This document shows, piece after piece, positions 55,307-64,000 of a DNA stretch of 64,000 nt. Position numbers and translations under genes: made by a program. The notes under the pieces were generated by a model. It did no database searches. It was given only the letters and a program-made list of their open reading frames with translations, and was not told where the DNA came from. The stretch's first letter is position 1, and each line of letters begins with the position of its first letter. Source of the stretch: Saussurea involucrata (taxonomy: Eukaryota; Streptophyta; Magnoliopsida; Asterales; Asteraceae); assembly GCA_033807775.1 (NCBI GenBank), contig CM066317.1, forward strand, positions 10,065,870 through 10,129,869. The letters run 5' to 3'.

Positions 55307-55311
55307 CTCCC

Positions 55312-55741
55312 CCTCAAATCATGATAGACTGATTAAGAATCAGATAAGCTCCCCCTCAAAATCTGCAAAAGATCTTAACAAAACAAAATCAGTAGATGAA
55401 ACAATCAAAGTCTAATTTTTTTAATTTTTTTTTAATTTTTTAAGATTAAGAACGAGTCCTGATCTGGTATGATCAGAAGTCAAACACATTGAATACTCGG
55501 GTTCTAAACTGAAGTGTTTAGAAACCATAAACATGTATGCTCCCCCTACAAAAAAGCATAAAAAGATATGTCAATAAGCTCAAATATATCAAAAAGTTTA
55601 AAAATTCTCCCCCTGAAATTATGCATATGGTTTCAGCACAGGTACTCTTCTTCAAATTGCACACTTCTCTTCTGTTTTCCAGTCATGTGTTTGGTAGTAA
55701 TTGGGCATTAAACACTACACATGATAAACCTGCAAAACAGA
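55312..55741 (-). other. E: protease scrap and repeated polypurine motifs
   Basis: 55675-55735 (minus) resembles the protease start of C and F ('CAAACACATGACTGGAAAAC'). Pol is then skipped. GGGGGAG motifs on the minus strand occur near 55308, 55349, 55539 and 55606. Confidence 0.6.
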
Positions 55742-56359
55742 TTAAGTAGATTTTGGTACCCAACGGAACTTGGGTCCTGGCTTGTTATGTGCAGTTCTAT
55801 TTGAAGAAATATTGTAAGTACCATACCAGTACTGAACGTTTTCTTTCTTAACAAAATCATGAGTTCCACAATAAGAACAATAGATTTGCTTTTGTGCTAA
55901 CCCAATCAAATGATTTGCAGAATAAACAAGATTAGGTTTCACAAAAGACTTACCTTTAGGAGCATTGTTCTTCTTGTTCACCACAGGTGGAGGAACAGAT
56001 GACTTTGGTGCATTTCTTTCAGAAGTAGATCCTTTCACTTTCCAAACCATCGTTACAAGCTTAAAGATAGGAGTATCTGAACTTGTAGCAACATGGTTAT
56101 AGAAAAGATTAGAAGGGCGTGTCTGATCCTTTGAAGGAGTGCTTGATTTGACGGATTTTGCCGAAGAAAGATGTTCATGAACTGAACCAGAAGCAGTCTT
56201 AAATGAACATTCCGAAGCAGTTGAGTCATCATATGGCGATTGAACAATAGTATCGACACTAAATTGTTCAGATAATTCAACATTGAAGTTAATTGCTTCC
56301 AGTTTCTGAACCTTGTCGGACAGAACATTCCTTTCTCGAGAAATCAAATCAAATTTCAT
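55742..56359 (-). pseudogene. Spacer ORF of E (end of gag-pol spacer, CxxCG..DF motif)
   Basis: 205 codons, continuing a spacer whose upstream part (56360-56628) is broken. Ser/Thr-rich, then basic ('NKKNNAPKGKSFVKP'), then a likely zinc-binding motif 'LIGLAQKQIYCSYCGTHDF', and the end 'GPKFRWVPKST' with a stop. C ends 'GPIYKWVPKTT', F 'GPNWQWVPKAV'. In A the matching CxxC motif occurs inside pol. The block is conserved across four families, immediately before the protease. Role unknown; RNA binding is a guess based on the paired Cys and basic context. Confidence 0.65.
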
Positions 56360-56628
56360 TTGATCTTCTGCTCTTTCATAGCTTCCGTTGATAAAGCAGA
56401 CAACTTCCTCGTTAGCTTTGAGATTTCAGCCTGAAAGATCTTTCTTTCATTTGAATAGACATCTTTCACACTCTTTGTTTGAAAATCTTCAATTTTCTTC
56501 TTTTTAGATTCTTTTCTTTCGATGTCTAATTCTTTTTCCAAGTCAGATTATTTATTTGAAAAGTCAACACTTTTTGTCTCAAAGGATTTTCTTTTGACAT
56601 CAAACTCCATTCATTCTTTCTCAAGTTT

Positions 56629-57709
56629 TTATTTCTCAAGAAATAATATCTTTTGAAAATTAGAAACTTGTTGTGAAAGTTTTAAGCATCGAAGCTCTAC
56701 AGATTTCTTTTCGTCAAAACTCTTCTTTGAAAATTCAGAAAATTTCTTTTCAGATTTTTCTCTCTCACTGTTTAAAATAACTGTAAGCATGACTTCCTTT
56801 TCTATCTCAAAAGCAATCATGTCTTCACCTCGAATGTCTTGAATCTTGCTTTTGAGATCTACGAGCTTTTGTTCGAGTACCAAAGGAGGATAATAGATTT
56901 TTCCTTCAAAAGCGGGTTTTGTTTCATTCTCCTTTGGTGGTTCAACTGCATAGCTCTGGAAATAGTCATTAGACAAGGTTTGCTTCCAATTCCAAACCAA
57001 AGCCTTCCTATTTTCGTTGTCGTAGATAAAAAGAAGTTGCATTGTCACAGTCGTCTTTCTCTTAATCTCTTCCTCGACCCCATGTTCTTCCTCATCAAGC
57101 CAGTTGATTTTGTATTTAGGTTTCAAGGACGGAAGGTGAAGCCATTCAAACTTGTAAAGACATGGTGCCTTTTTCAAAGCATTTTCCAAGTAATGAGGAT
57201 TGTCGTATCCCAATCCCCATTTCGAATTGTAATATCTGAAATTCTTTGGTGTGTTTAGGAAAATGGTTTGTTCAGATTGACCAAGTTTGTACAGCTTCTC
57301 TTCCAGACCACTTGCTTTTTCGGTCAATTCATTGTTAATATATTTATAAGATTGCAACAATTTTTCAAGCTCATTCTTCATATCTTCAGAAACTCTTACT
57401 TTTTCTTCCATTTCATCCATTTCATCCATTCTGTTCTGGAAATAAGTTCGAGATTGTTCGACCTCAACTCGTTCCTTTTTCAACCCATCACTTAACTTGT
57501 TATGTTCAATTATTCTTTGCCTTTGAAGGTCTATTGTTTCATGAGCTTTTCTTAGTTTTTTCAGTTAAATCATCTGCTTTGATGGTTAGTTACTCATGTT
57601 GAATCATAAATTCATTTATAGTAAAGGACTCAGAATCTTGTGATTCAACTTTTTCTTTGGGAGTTGACGTCTTGTCGTTGAGAGTGACATTTTCCTCTTC
57701 TAGAGACAT
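56629..57709 (-). pseudogene. Coiled-coil ORF of E
   Basis: Starts at the ATG at 57709 (MSLEEENVTL, as in B), frameshifts and stops near 57500-57590, then is open 57483-56629. It has Glu/Lys coiled coils at both ends around the conserved centre 'QSEQTIFLNTPKNFRYYN', 'WGLGYDNPHYLENALKKAP' and 'KRKTTVTMQL'. It follows the leader directly, without capsid or zinc knuckle. B shows that the start and the missing gag are family traits. Confidence 0.7.
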
Positions 57710-57999
57710 TGTTACCTGAAAATTAAAAATATCGGATCGTTAACAGATACTTCGTGAGAAGTAGAATTTGTGCACTTGTACGACCAAAGAAAAATCGATT
57801 AAAGTCAGAAAAATATTTCAAAAATAAAATTTGAAAAACAAATTGTAAATTTGTCTCCCAAAAATTAATTTCAAAAACTTAATGCGGAAAACTGGACTTT
57901 AAATCGATAAACCTGTAAAACACGAGAAAAATATATCAGTTACGGTTAATTGCAGGCAAAAATTGATAAAAACGACAAAAAAATGAAAAAAATGAAGAA

Positions 58000-58410
58000 T
58001 AAGGACTAAAAATGAAAAATCCTAAAGTTAAAAACTAAAGGGACTCAACTTGTCAAAACTTGAAACTTAAAACTCAAGGGACTAAAAATGGAAAAATCTA
58101 AAACTTAAACTATAAGAACTAAAATTGACACAAACCAAAACATAAACTACAGGGACTAAAACTGCCAAACCCTGAAACTTTAAGTCAAGGGACCAAAAGT
58201 GACAGACTCCTAACTAGCTAACTGACCTAACGAAGAAACAAACGGAAGGACTAAGATTGTAAGAAAACTAACGAAAAACTTAAAGGAAAAGTTAACTAAC
58301 TAACCTAACTTTGAATTAACGATTTAAGGACTAAAAATAAATAAATCAAACAAAAAGTAACGGAAAACACTAACGACTCTAACACTACTAACAGAAAAGG
58401 ACCAAAAATG
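58000..58410. repeat. GGGACTAAAA(A/C)TG repeats in leader of E
   Basis: At least six degenerate copies of 'GGGACTAAAAATGG' or 'GGGACTAAAACTGCC', followed by 'CTAACGGA' units. Homologous to 12790-13120 in B. Confidence 0.6.
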
Positions 58411-58604
58411 TAATGAATTTAACGGAGTGCTAACGGACTCCGTTAGTACTTTCATCATCAACCTAACAGCGATCTGTGATATTTCTCGTTCGATTTTCTT
58501 TCACCTTTTCACGTCCATAGCATCTTCTTTTGGTTTCTTTACGATCTTAGATCACAAAACAAACGATTTTGTTGAAGAAAACGTTTATCATGCAAGCCAA
58601 ATCG

Positions 58605-58905
58605 AGAGTTGCGATAAAAGTCGGCGAGATGTGGGTTGCGATAAAAACCGGCGAGATGTGGTTGCGATAAGGTGGTTGCGATAAGGTTATGTTGCGATAT
58701 AAAGTTTTGATAAGAGTGTAGTTGCGATAACAATCAAGTTGCGACAAAAGGTTGCGATAAAAACGAGCTCCGGTGAGATTTTCCAGATTCCGGCAGAGAT
58801 TCTGGCAAAATCGTTTTTCCGGCGGGTTGCGATAAAACCTTGCGACAAACTTTCCCTTGCAATAAAACACAACGTTGCGACAAAAAAGTTGCGATAGAAA
58901 GATGC
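58605..58905. repeat. TTGCGATAA motif array in leader of E
   Basis: About fourteen TTGCGATAA or TTGCGACAA motifs on the plus strand, mixed with 'TCCGGCGA' and 'CCGGTGAG' pieces. In the sense of E they read TTATCGCAA. Same position as in B. Confidence 0.88.
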
Positions 58906-59517
58906 TCCGGCGACTGTTCACGTTTTTCCGGCAAGAAAACGCAGAATCCGGCGACACTTTCAACACATATATCTCGTTGATTTTTGCAGATTTTTCGATT
59001 CTAAAACTTGTAGGATGCTAGAAATATCAAGACGATTTGATTTGTAGCATAAAATTCAATTAAGAACCAACAAAAATCGAGATCGATTATAACTCTATGA
59101 ACCTTCGATGAACACTTTGTGGAACCAGATCTGAAACTTCAAGAACACTATCAGTGGAAGAAAAACGTGTAATCCGCTCAGATTCAATAGAGAAAACGAT
59201 ATGTGAAAGCAAAAATCGAATATTACACCCTGATAATCAAGATCGATTATCAAACTTCACAAAACAAAAAAACGATGAACACTGTTCATCACATGATTTT
59301 TCAAAAACGAGATTTGTTGCTTAAAATCAATTCTAAATGATTGAGAATGATTCAAAACACAACTGAAACAAATTAATGAGCAGAAATCAATCCAAAAACA
59401 CAAAGGATCTCTCAATTTTTTAAAAATTTCAATAAAATCTCAAGAACCTAAAAAACCCATCAATTTCTCAAAAATTGATAAAAATTACTGGATTGATGCA
59501 CAAATTCTTCTCTGCTA

Positions 59518-59530
59518 GGCTCTGATACCA
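59518..59530 (-). other. Primer binding site of E
   Basis: The minus strand reads TGGTATCAGAGCC two bases inside the 5' LTR (initiator Met-tRNA type). Confidence 0.92.
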
Positions 59531-59532
59531 AT

Positions 59533-59806
59533 TGAGAATAATCAGGTAACTAGATTAAATCAATAAAACTCTTGTATTAAGATGAGAAATGTAGAAGATT
59601 AGAATGAATAACAATTTCTCTCTCTTTGGATGCCACACCCTTTTCACACACACACACCTTAGTATACTAATCACAATGACCTCTCCCCTCACAAACCCTA
59701 CAAATGGGTATTTATACCTTTGACCAACACAATACCTAGATTGACTTTGACTAATATTAACTAATTACAATTAGCCCTAAATCTTGGATACATTAGTGTA
59801 CTAGCA
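59533..59806 (-). mobile_element. 5' LTR of element E (274 bp)
   Basis: TGAGAATAATCAGG...GTGTACTAGCA on the plus strand, with TSD CTCTT at 59807-59811. It has a 10-bp stretch (CTAATATTAA) missing from the 3' LTR. Confidence 0.93.
59709..59716 (-). promoter_or_regulatory. TATA box in the 5' LTR of E
   Basis: TATAAATA on the minus strand, about 90 bp from the LTR start. It is conserved in the 3' LTR (28533-28540) and in the K LTR (63568-63575); B has TATATAAA. Likely promoter for the element RNA. Confidence 0.6.
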
Positions 59807-59811
59807 CTCTT

Positions 59812-59963
59812 ACTCTGTCAAGTTATTAGGAGACAAGCAAACGGGGGTTGCTCAATTCTTTAGCGAAGGAGCCCATCTCTCTTCTTGTCCCATTACGTAC
59901 TTTGAGATACCGAGTATTTTAGCTAATTCCTTGAACAATGTCTATGCTCTTGAGGCTTATTAA
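59812..59963 (+). pseudogene. RNase H-like (RVT_3) gene fragment, right half
   Basis: Open from 59814 to the TAA at 59961-59963: 'SVKLLGDKQTGVAQFFSEGA' matches the 'SVRFVRRQANxVAHxLAxxA' end typical of plant RVT_3 domains, followed by a normal C-terminal tail ('YFEIPSILANSLNNVYALEAY'). With 27944-28356 it forms one domain cut by E. Confidence 0.65.
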
Positions 59964-61044
59964 TCTAAGCTTTTTATTTCAATAAAAAATTGAATCCTTT
60001 GCTTAAACTATATTAAAAATCATGTTAAATAGGTTAACTAGAAGGCATTTTAGTCACTTTAATGACTATTTTTTTATATTTTCTATTAATTATAAATAAA
60101 ATAAAAACATTTTGATCGAAACACCAATAAAATATCACCGTGTGTTCCTATTATCTTTTACCCTGTCTATCTTCTTCCCGTCCAGGTCTTTCGACAACCA
60201 ACAATTTTCCATTGCCCACTCCAACGAGGCAGAAGCTGAAGATGTTCTAGGTGGTCTTGTGTATACATATGGCGAGGGGGAAAGGTGATAATGCCAATCT
60301 TGGAATTATTCTTGTACCAGTTTCCATGTAGTTTTGCCCGGTATCCAAGCAAAAGAAATATACATGTCTCTGACAGTTTATTTCAAGTTGTATATAAATC
60401 GTTCTTTCAAGAGAAATAAAAGAAATATGATATTTTGGGCTTAAATTATAGATTTTATTGCCGTGTTGGATAAACAATTAAAAAACGAACAGTTCTTTCT
60501 GGAGTAAAATCAAAGCGAAAACGAATAAGTTATGACTAAAACAGTGGCTACAATGAGATATCAAGTTACTTTGGCATTCGCGTGAGTTTCAAAATTCGCA
60601 TGAGTTTCACCGCGAGTTAATTCACGGTGAGACTAATGGTGGCAACTGAAAGTCGTTTTTAAGCTAGTTTTTTGCTAGGATTTGAGACATTAAGCCTTAT
60701 ATCTTCAAGAGTGACGACAAGGGGCGACTTTGGCTGATTTTCTACTGAGATTTGGTACGATTGAAGTGGATGAATCACCATGGAGCTTGAGATTAACGAA
60801 GATCAAGTCATCGTTCGTGGGTATTGAGATTCAAAAGGGAGTTTTATAACTCTTAGATTTTTGTTCGAGAGATCAATGTTTAGTTTTATGATTCTTCTTT
60901 TTTTCTCTTTGTGTTTTATCACCTCTAATATGAAGACGTAAAGTTGTGATTTTTATTAGGTTTTTTAATTAATGAAACATGTGAATTGACGTTTAATGCT
61001 TTTGTAAGTTTGGCCATCTTTCAATTGACTTAATTGTTATAAAT
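59964..61044. other. Intergenic DNA, includes a repeat shared with 22763-22910
   Basis: 60075-60228 matches 22763-22910 in the same orientation ('TTTTCTATTAATTA', 'GGTCTTTCGACAACCAAC'). The remainder has no ORF or element that I can recognise. Confidence 0.45.
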
Positions 61045-62736
61045 TGTAACAACCCACCCTAAACATACACCATATAACATAATATACATCTCATCATATT
61101 ATAACAAAAGATACATATTATATCACATAAGGTCTCTTGGTCCCAAAACTATACAATACATGTTTAAGTACAAACTTTTCTATAATATATTACATTACAA
61201 CCAACAAAACTATCCATACGAATTGAGTTCTAGAAACTATCATAACTACAAAGACTTCATAATCACATCACACTCTTTTCCCTTGCCCTTAATTGTTCCT
61301 CGACCTGGAATACATAATTTTGAAAACAAAATGACGGTTAGACCAATTGGTATAAGTGAGAAAATCACTGTCAGTTTAGTAACATTTAGTAACAATAACG
61401 ATATATAATAATTATTAAAATACCAATCATAACTCGTATGCACTGTGTACAATTCTTGCACATGGCCATATTAGTTGGTTGCGCTAAACCAACTAATTAA
61501 TTTACTCCATTGTACTAAAATACCGCTAACTCCGTTGTCCCTCAGTACAGCCAAACTCCACCGGCCCTAAATTCGGCCAACATGCAATCGTGTAGTGCAA
61601 TGTTTATAAAATTACAACACACATATTAATATATCACATTCCAATCATTTCACATTATCATACTAGTATCACACATTATCCAATTTATAAGTATTCCGGT
61701 TCAAAAATGGTCAAAGTAAAACTCACCTGAAGAAATAACGCAACTATCACTTTCTTTTCAAAACTTGCAAGAACTTTACTTTTCCACAAACTTTCCAAAT
61801 CTAAATTTTACAAGATACAAGAACCAAATATCATTTAAACATATAAAACTCACTAACAATCTAAGAATCCTAAATGACTCTCCTACTAGGAATTTATCAA
61901 AACCGGATAACAACTCACCCGAAAAACATCTCATAATCTTAGTAAACTCTAATCTGGAAACCACAAAGAATCCAAGAAAGTAACCATCCGGATACCCACT
62001 CGGAAAATCCCAACCGAAACATGATCCGAATACTTTCTATTCGGAAACACTAGCAATCCGGTTAAATAACTCATCCGGAAACCATAAAGAATCCAGGTAC
62101 ACTATCCGGACAAACCACCCGAAATATCCACCCGGAACTTGCAAACCATCCGGATACATTTGTATCCGGAAAAATAATCGGAAACTCCTATCCGTAAACC
62201 CCATCTGGAACTGATTCGGAGACTAATCCGGACAATACCATAATTGGAAACCGACTAAAATCACACCCGAAAACTAAAAGAATCCGGACGATGTCCGAAT
62301 CTAGATTCGATCGAAATTGACTTCCAATAAACGATTTGAAATTTTTGAACCGCTGGGAATCTATTACAACATGATACAAACACATTTTGAAAAGAAACTG
62401 TACCTCAAAACGACTCAAACTGAAACTCCTTTAAGCCCTAATTGATAGACACTCTTGGCTCCCTTCCTCTTGACTTCAGAACACACACACATGTAGAATA
62501 CGAAACCGACTCCAAATGAGGATATAAGAAGGAGGTGGTGGCTTATATAATAAACCAAAATTGGGAATAAGGACTCGCCTACACAAGAATGACGATAATA
62601 CCTTAAAATTACAAAACCAACCCAAACTTACCCCAAACTAAATAACTTAAAGTAAATAAACAAGTAACCTTCTAAATCTTAAATTAAATAGAATAAGAAA
62701 TGCACATTTAACTAACGAACTTACCCGACCATTACA
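61045..62736. mobile_element. Solo Gypsy-type LTR related to block H (TSD TAAAT)
   Basis: TGTAACAACCCACC...CCCGACCATTACA, 1692 bp, with TAAAT at 61040-61044 and 62737-62741. No internal region. Shares with the H LTRs both ends, 'CTCGACCTGGAA', 'TTTTGAAAACAAAATGA', 'GGTTAGACCAA' and overall layout. It arose by recombination between the two LTRs of a full element, which removed the inside. Confidence 0.92.
61980..62300. repeat. TCCGGA motif array inside the solo LTR
   Basis: About nine ATCCGGA motifs plus near-matches (ATTCGGAAA, CACCCGGAA, AATCCGGTT), spaced 15-35 bp. Same palindrome as in Copia element A, but in the LTR of a different superfamily. Confidence 0.85.
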
Positions 62737-62744
62737 TAAATTAA

Positions 62745-62960
62745 TTTCGAGAAAAATAACTTATGATTAGATCTACGATTTATATGCGCAAGGTGAGAGC
62801 TTGGATAGAGATACACGAATTAAACCTTGTTCTTAACGAATTTATGAAATCATGCGTTGATATCAAGAGATAAAACCTGCATTTTCTAGAGATAATTATG
62901 TTGTTTCCCGAGAAAGAATAACAGTTAAATTAATGATTGTGTGTTCATTTAGTTTGAACT
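62745..62960 (-). repeat. Third copy of the protease-gene 3' flank
   Basis: Aligns, more diverged, with 25585-25800 and 19700-19910 ('ACGATTTATATG', 'AAGGTGAGAGCTT', 'GATACACGAATTAAACC'). It stops where exon 3 would begin. Confidence 0.6.
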
Positions 62961-63382
62961 ACTTGATAACTTTTGCTACTGAAGTGTTGTATGTGAAAAC
63001 CATTAGGACTCCAACCCTCAACCGTTTTACTTCTTATAAAGTTTCCAACTTTGTTCCTTGCTTTTACTCAATAGTTTATTTAATTTAGTTGACAATTAAT
63101 TAAATTCCAAACAAATCATTAAAATTTGATGAGTGTAGTCATCGTGATACTCGGTCTTTATCTCCCTTGGTTTGATACTCGTACTTACCGTACGTATTAC
63201 TTGATTCAACATCGTATACTTGCGGCTAGAATTGTGTGGTCTTTTATTGCACCTAATGTAACTGAATGTGTGGTCCTTAATTTATTGCACATAATGTAAC
63301 CGAATGTGTGACCCTTTATTGCATTAATAAATGATGTGCATAGGTGTTCATAAGAACGTGTTAATAACTATAATATATCTTG
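62961..63382. other. Intergenic DNA, nothing recognised
   Basis: AT-rich. A short duplicated phrase 'TTATTGCACCTAATGTAACTGAATGTGTG' recurs with changes about 45 bp later (63245-63315). No gene seen. Confidence 0.4.
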
Positions 63383-63687
63383 TGAGTTTCAGATAACAAT
63401 GATTAAACACAATAGAACTTGATTAGAGAAGAGAATTGATACAAGATATGAGTTCGATCAATATTCTCTCTCTAGAGGTCATCTCTCATTTCACACACAC
63501 CCCCTCTACGTATGCTATCTCTAATTACCTCTCTTTGACCTACACTCACAATTCCCTTACAATTACCTATTTATACCTTTGACTTTCTTAGCCAATACCC
63601 TTGACTTTGACCATTTCTTACTAGACTTTGACTATTGTTGACTATTACAATTATACCCTAAATCTTGAATACATTTTGGTACTAACA
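63383..63687 (-). mobile_element. 3' LTR of an E-like element K (305 bp)
   Basis: TGAGTTTCAGATAAC...GTACTAACA with TATAAATA on the minus strand (63575-63568), followed by the family PPT (ATAGGGGGAGAT reversed). The candidate left TSD is TCTTG (63378-63382). The element body continues past the right edge. Confidence 0.85.
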
Positions 63688-64000
63688 ATCTCCCCCTATG
63701 GATTCAAGATTTAAAAAATTTATGACAACAGTCTTAAGCTCTTTTGATCTTTAGATCTTCAACACTTTAAACTTTTTGAGGAATCTTCAAATAAGCTTTA
63801 TCTTCAAGAATCCACTGTGACAGCTTTAATCTTCATTAGGCTCTACTGAAACAAATAGTCAACAAGTCTTGAAATGAGAACTTCATATATTCGAATCTTC
63901 GTATCGTTAATCTTTGCATCTTTGACTTTTGGCAAATTTCTTCAGTTTTGGACGGGATTTGAGGTTTTAAAGGGCTTTAAGCTTTAAGACATTCTTGAAT
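63688..64000 (-). mobile_element. Start of the internal 3' region of element K
   Basis: PPT, then sequence alignable with 28621-28930 of E ('GGATTCAAGATTTAAAAAATT', 'AAGAATCCACT'). Non-coding and cut by the window edge. Confidence 0.75.

Larger units (their letters stand above)
28357..59806 (-). mobile_element. Element E: Copia-like non-autonomous element holding F, G, H and a MITE (TSD CTCTT)
   Basis: The 3' LTR is at 28357-28620 and the 5' LTR at 59533-59806, with a primer binding site inside the latter. CTCTT lies at 28352-28356 and 59807-59811. Without the nested F (plus TSD) and the 1-kb MITE, the element is about 6.85 kb. It has a long leader, a coiled-coil ORF without gag capsid, a spacer ORF, and no integrase, RT or RNase H: it jumps from a scrap of protease straight into the purine-tract-rich 3' region. 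It must have moved with enzymes from a relative. Confidence 0.93.

Noticed and set aside
61045..62736. Full-length Gypsy element at 61045
   Set aside because: No internal region, primer site or polypurine tract. A single LTR with one TSD pair means a solo LTR.

Overview
The window is plant nuclear DNA, very probably from a eudicot and plausibly from the daisy family. The basis is intron-bearing genes, no bacterial-style operons, and dense LTR retrotransposons of kinds common in Asteraceae genomes (the family placement is inference). Only one ordinary, apparently intact host gene is visible: a three-exon papain-type cysteine protease (25801-27093, minus). Almost everything else is transposable element, much of it nested. 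The layering can be read from exact target-site duplications (TSDs).

Left block (1-19540). Copia element A (minus; from the left edge to 11785) carries a nearly intact pol and a third ORF of at least 550 codons that is still open at the left edge. A sits inside element B (minus, to 14497), and B sits inside a decayed Copia element C (plus, to about 18230). C abuts a gag and leader fragment of another Copia element, D (minus).

Middle block (19541-28356). It holds relics of the 3' end of a cysteine protease gene, a PIF/Harbinger-type DNA transposon carrying only a Myb/SANT-like accessory gene (20059-22009, TSD TAA), a 5'-truncated LINE (23572-24375, 15-bp TSD), the intact protease gene, and an RNase H-like gene fragment used as an insertion target.

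Nested block (28357-59806). Element E (minus, TSD CTCTT) split the RNase H-like fragment. A 1-kb Tourist-like element (29358-30365) and the Copia element F (plus, 31719-55306, TSD CTCCC) inserted into E. F in turn received a mini-element G (32470-33764, TSD GTGAA) in its leader and a Gypsy-type block H (41353-53270, TSD ATCCA) inside its third ORF. H is a tandem array of four LTRs and three gag-only internal regions flanked by one TSD. Its LTR variants read as the product of unequal crossing-over between the two LTRs of one ancestral element.

Right block (59807-64000). It holds the other half of the RNase H-like fragment, repeats shared with the protease-gene neighbourhood, a solo Gypsy-type LTR (61045-62736, TSD TAAAT) and the 3' LTR of an E-like element K at the right edge.

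The least explained material is of two kinds. The first is a long third ORF downstream of Copia pol, present in four divergent copies. The second is dense arrays of short CpG-containing self-complementary motifs (TCCGGA; TTATCGCAA/TTGCGATAA; ACCGGGA) in the non-coding parts of several unrelated families. All homology statements come from reading the sequence and from remembered family features; no database search was run.
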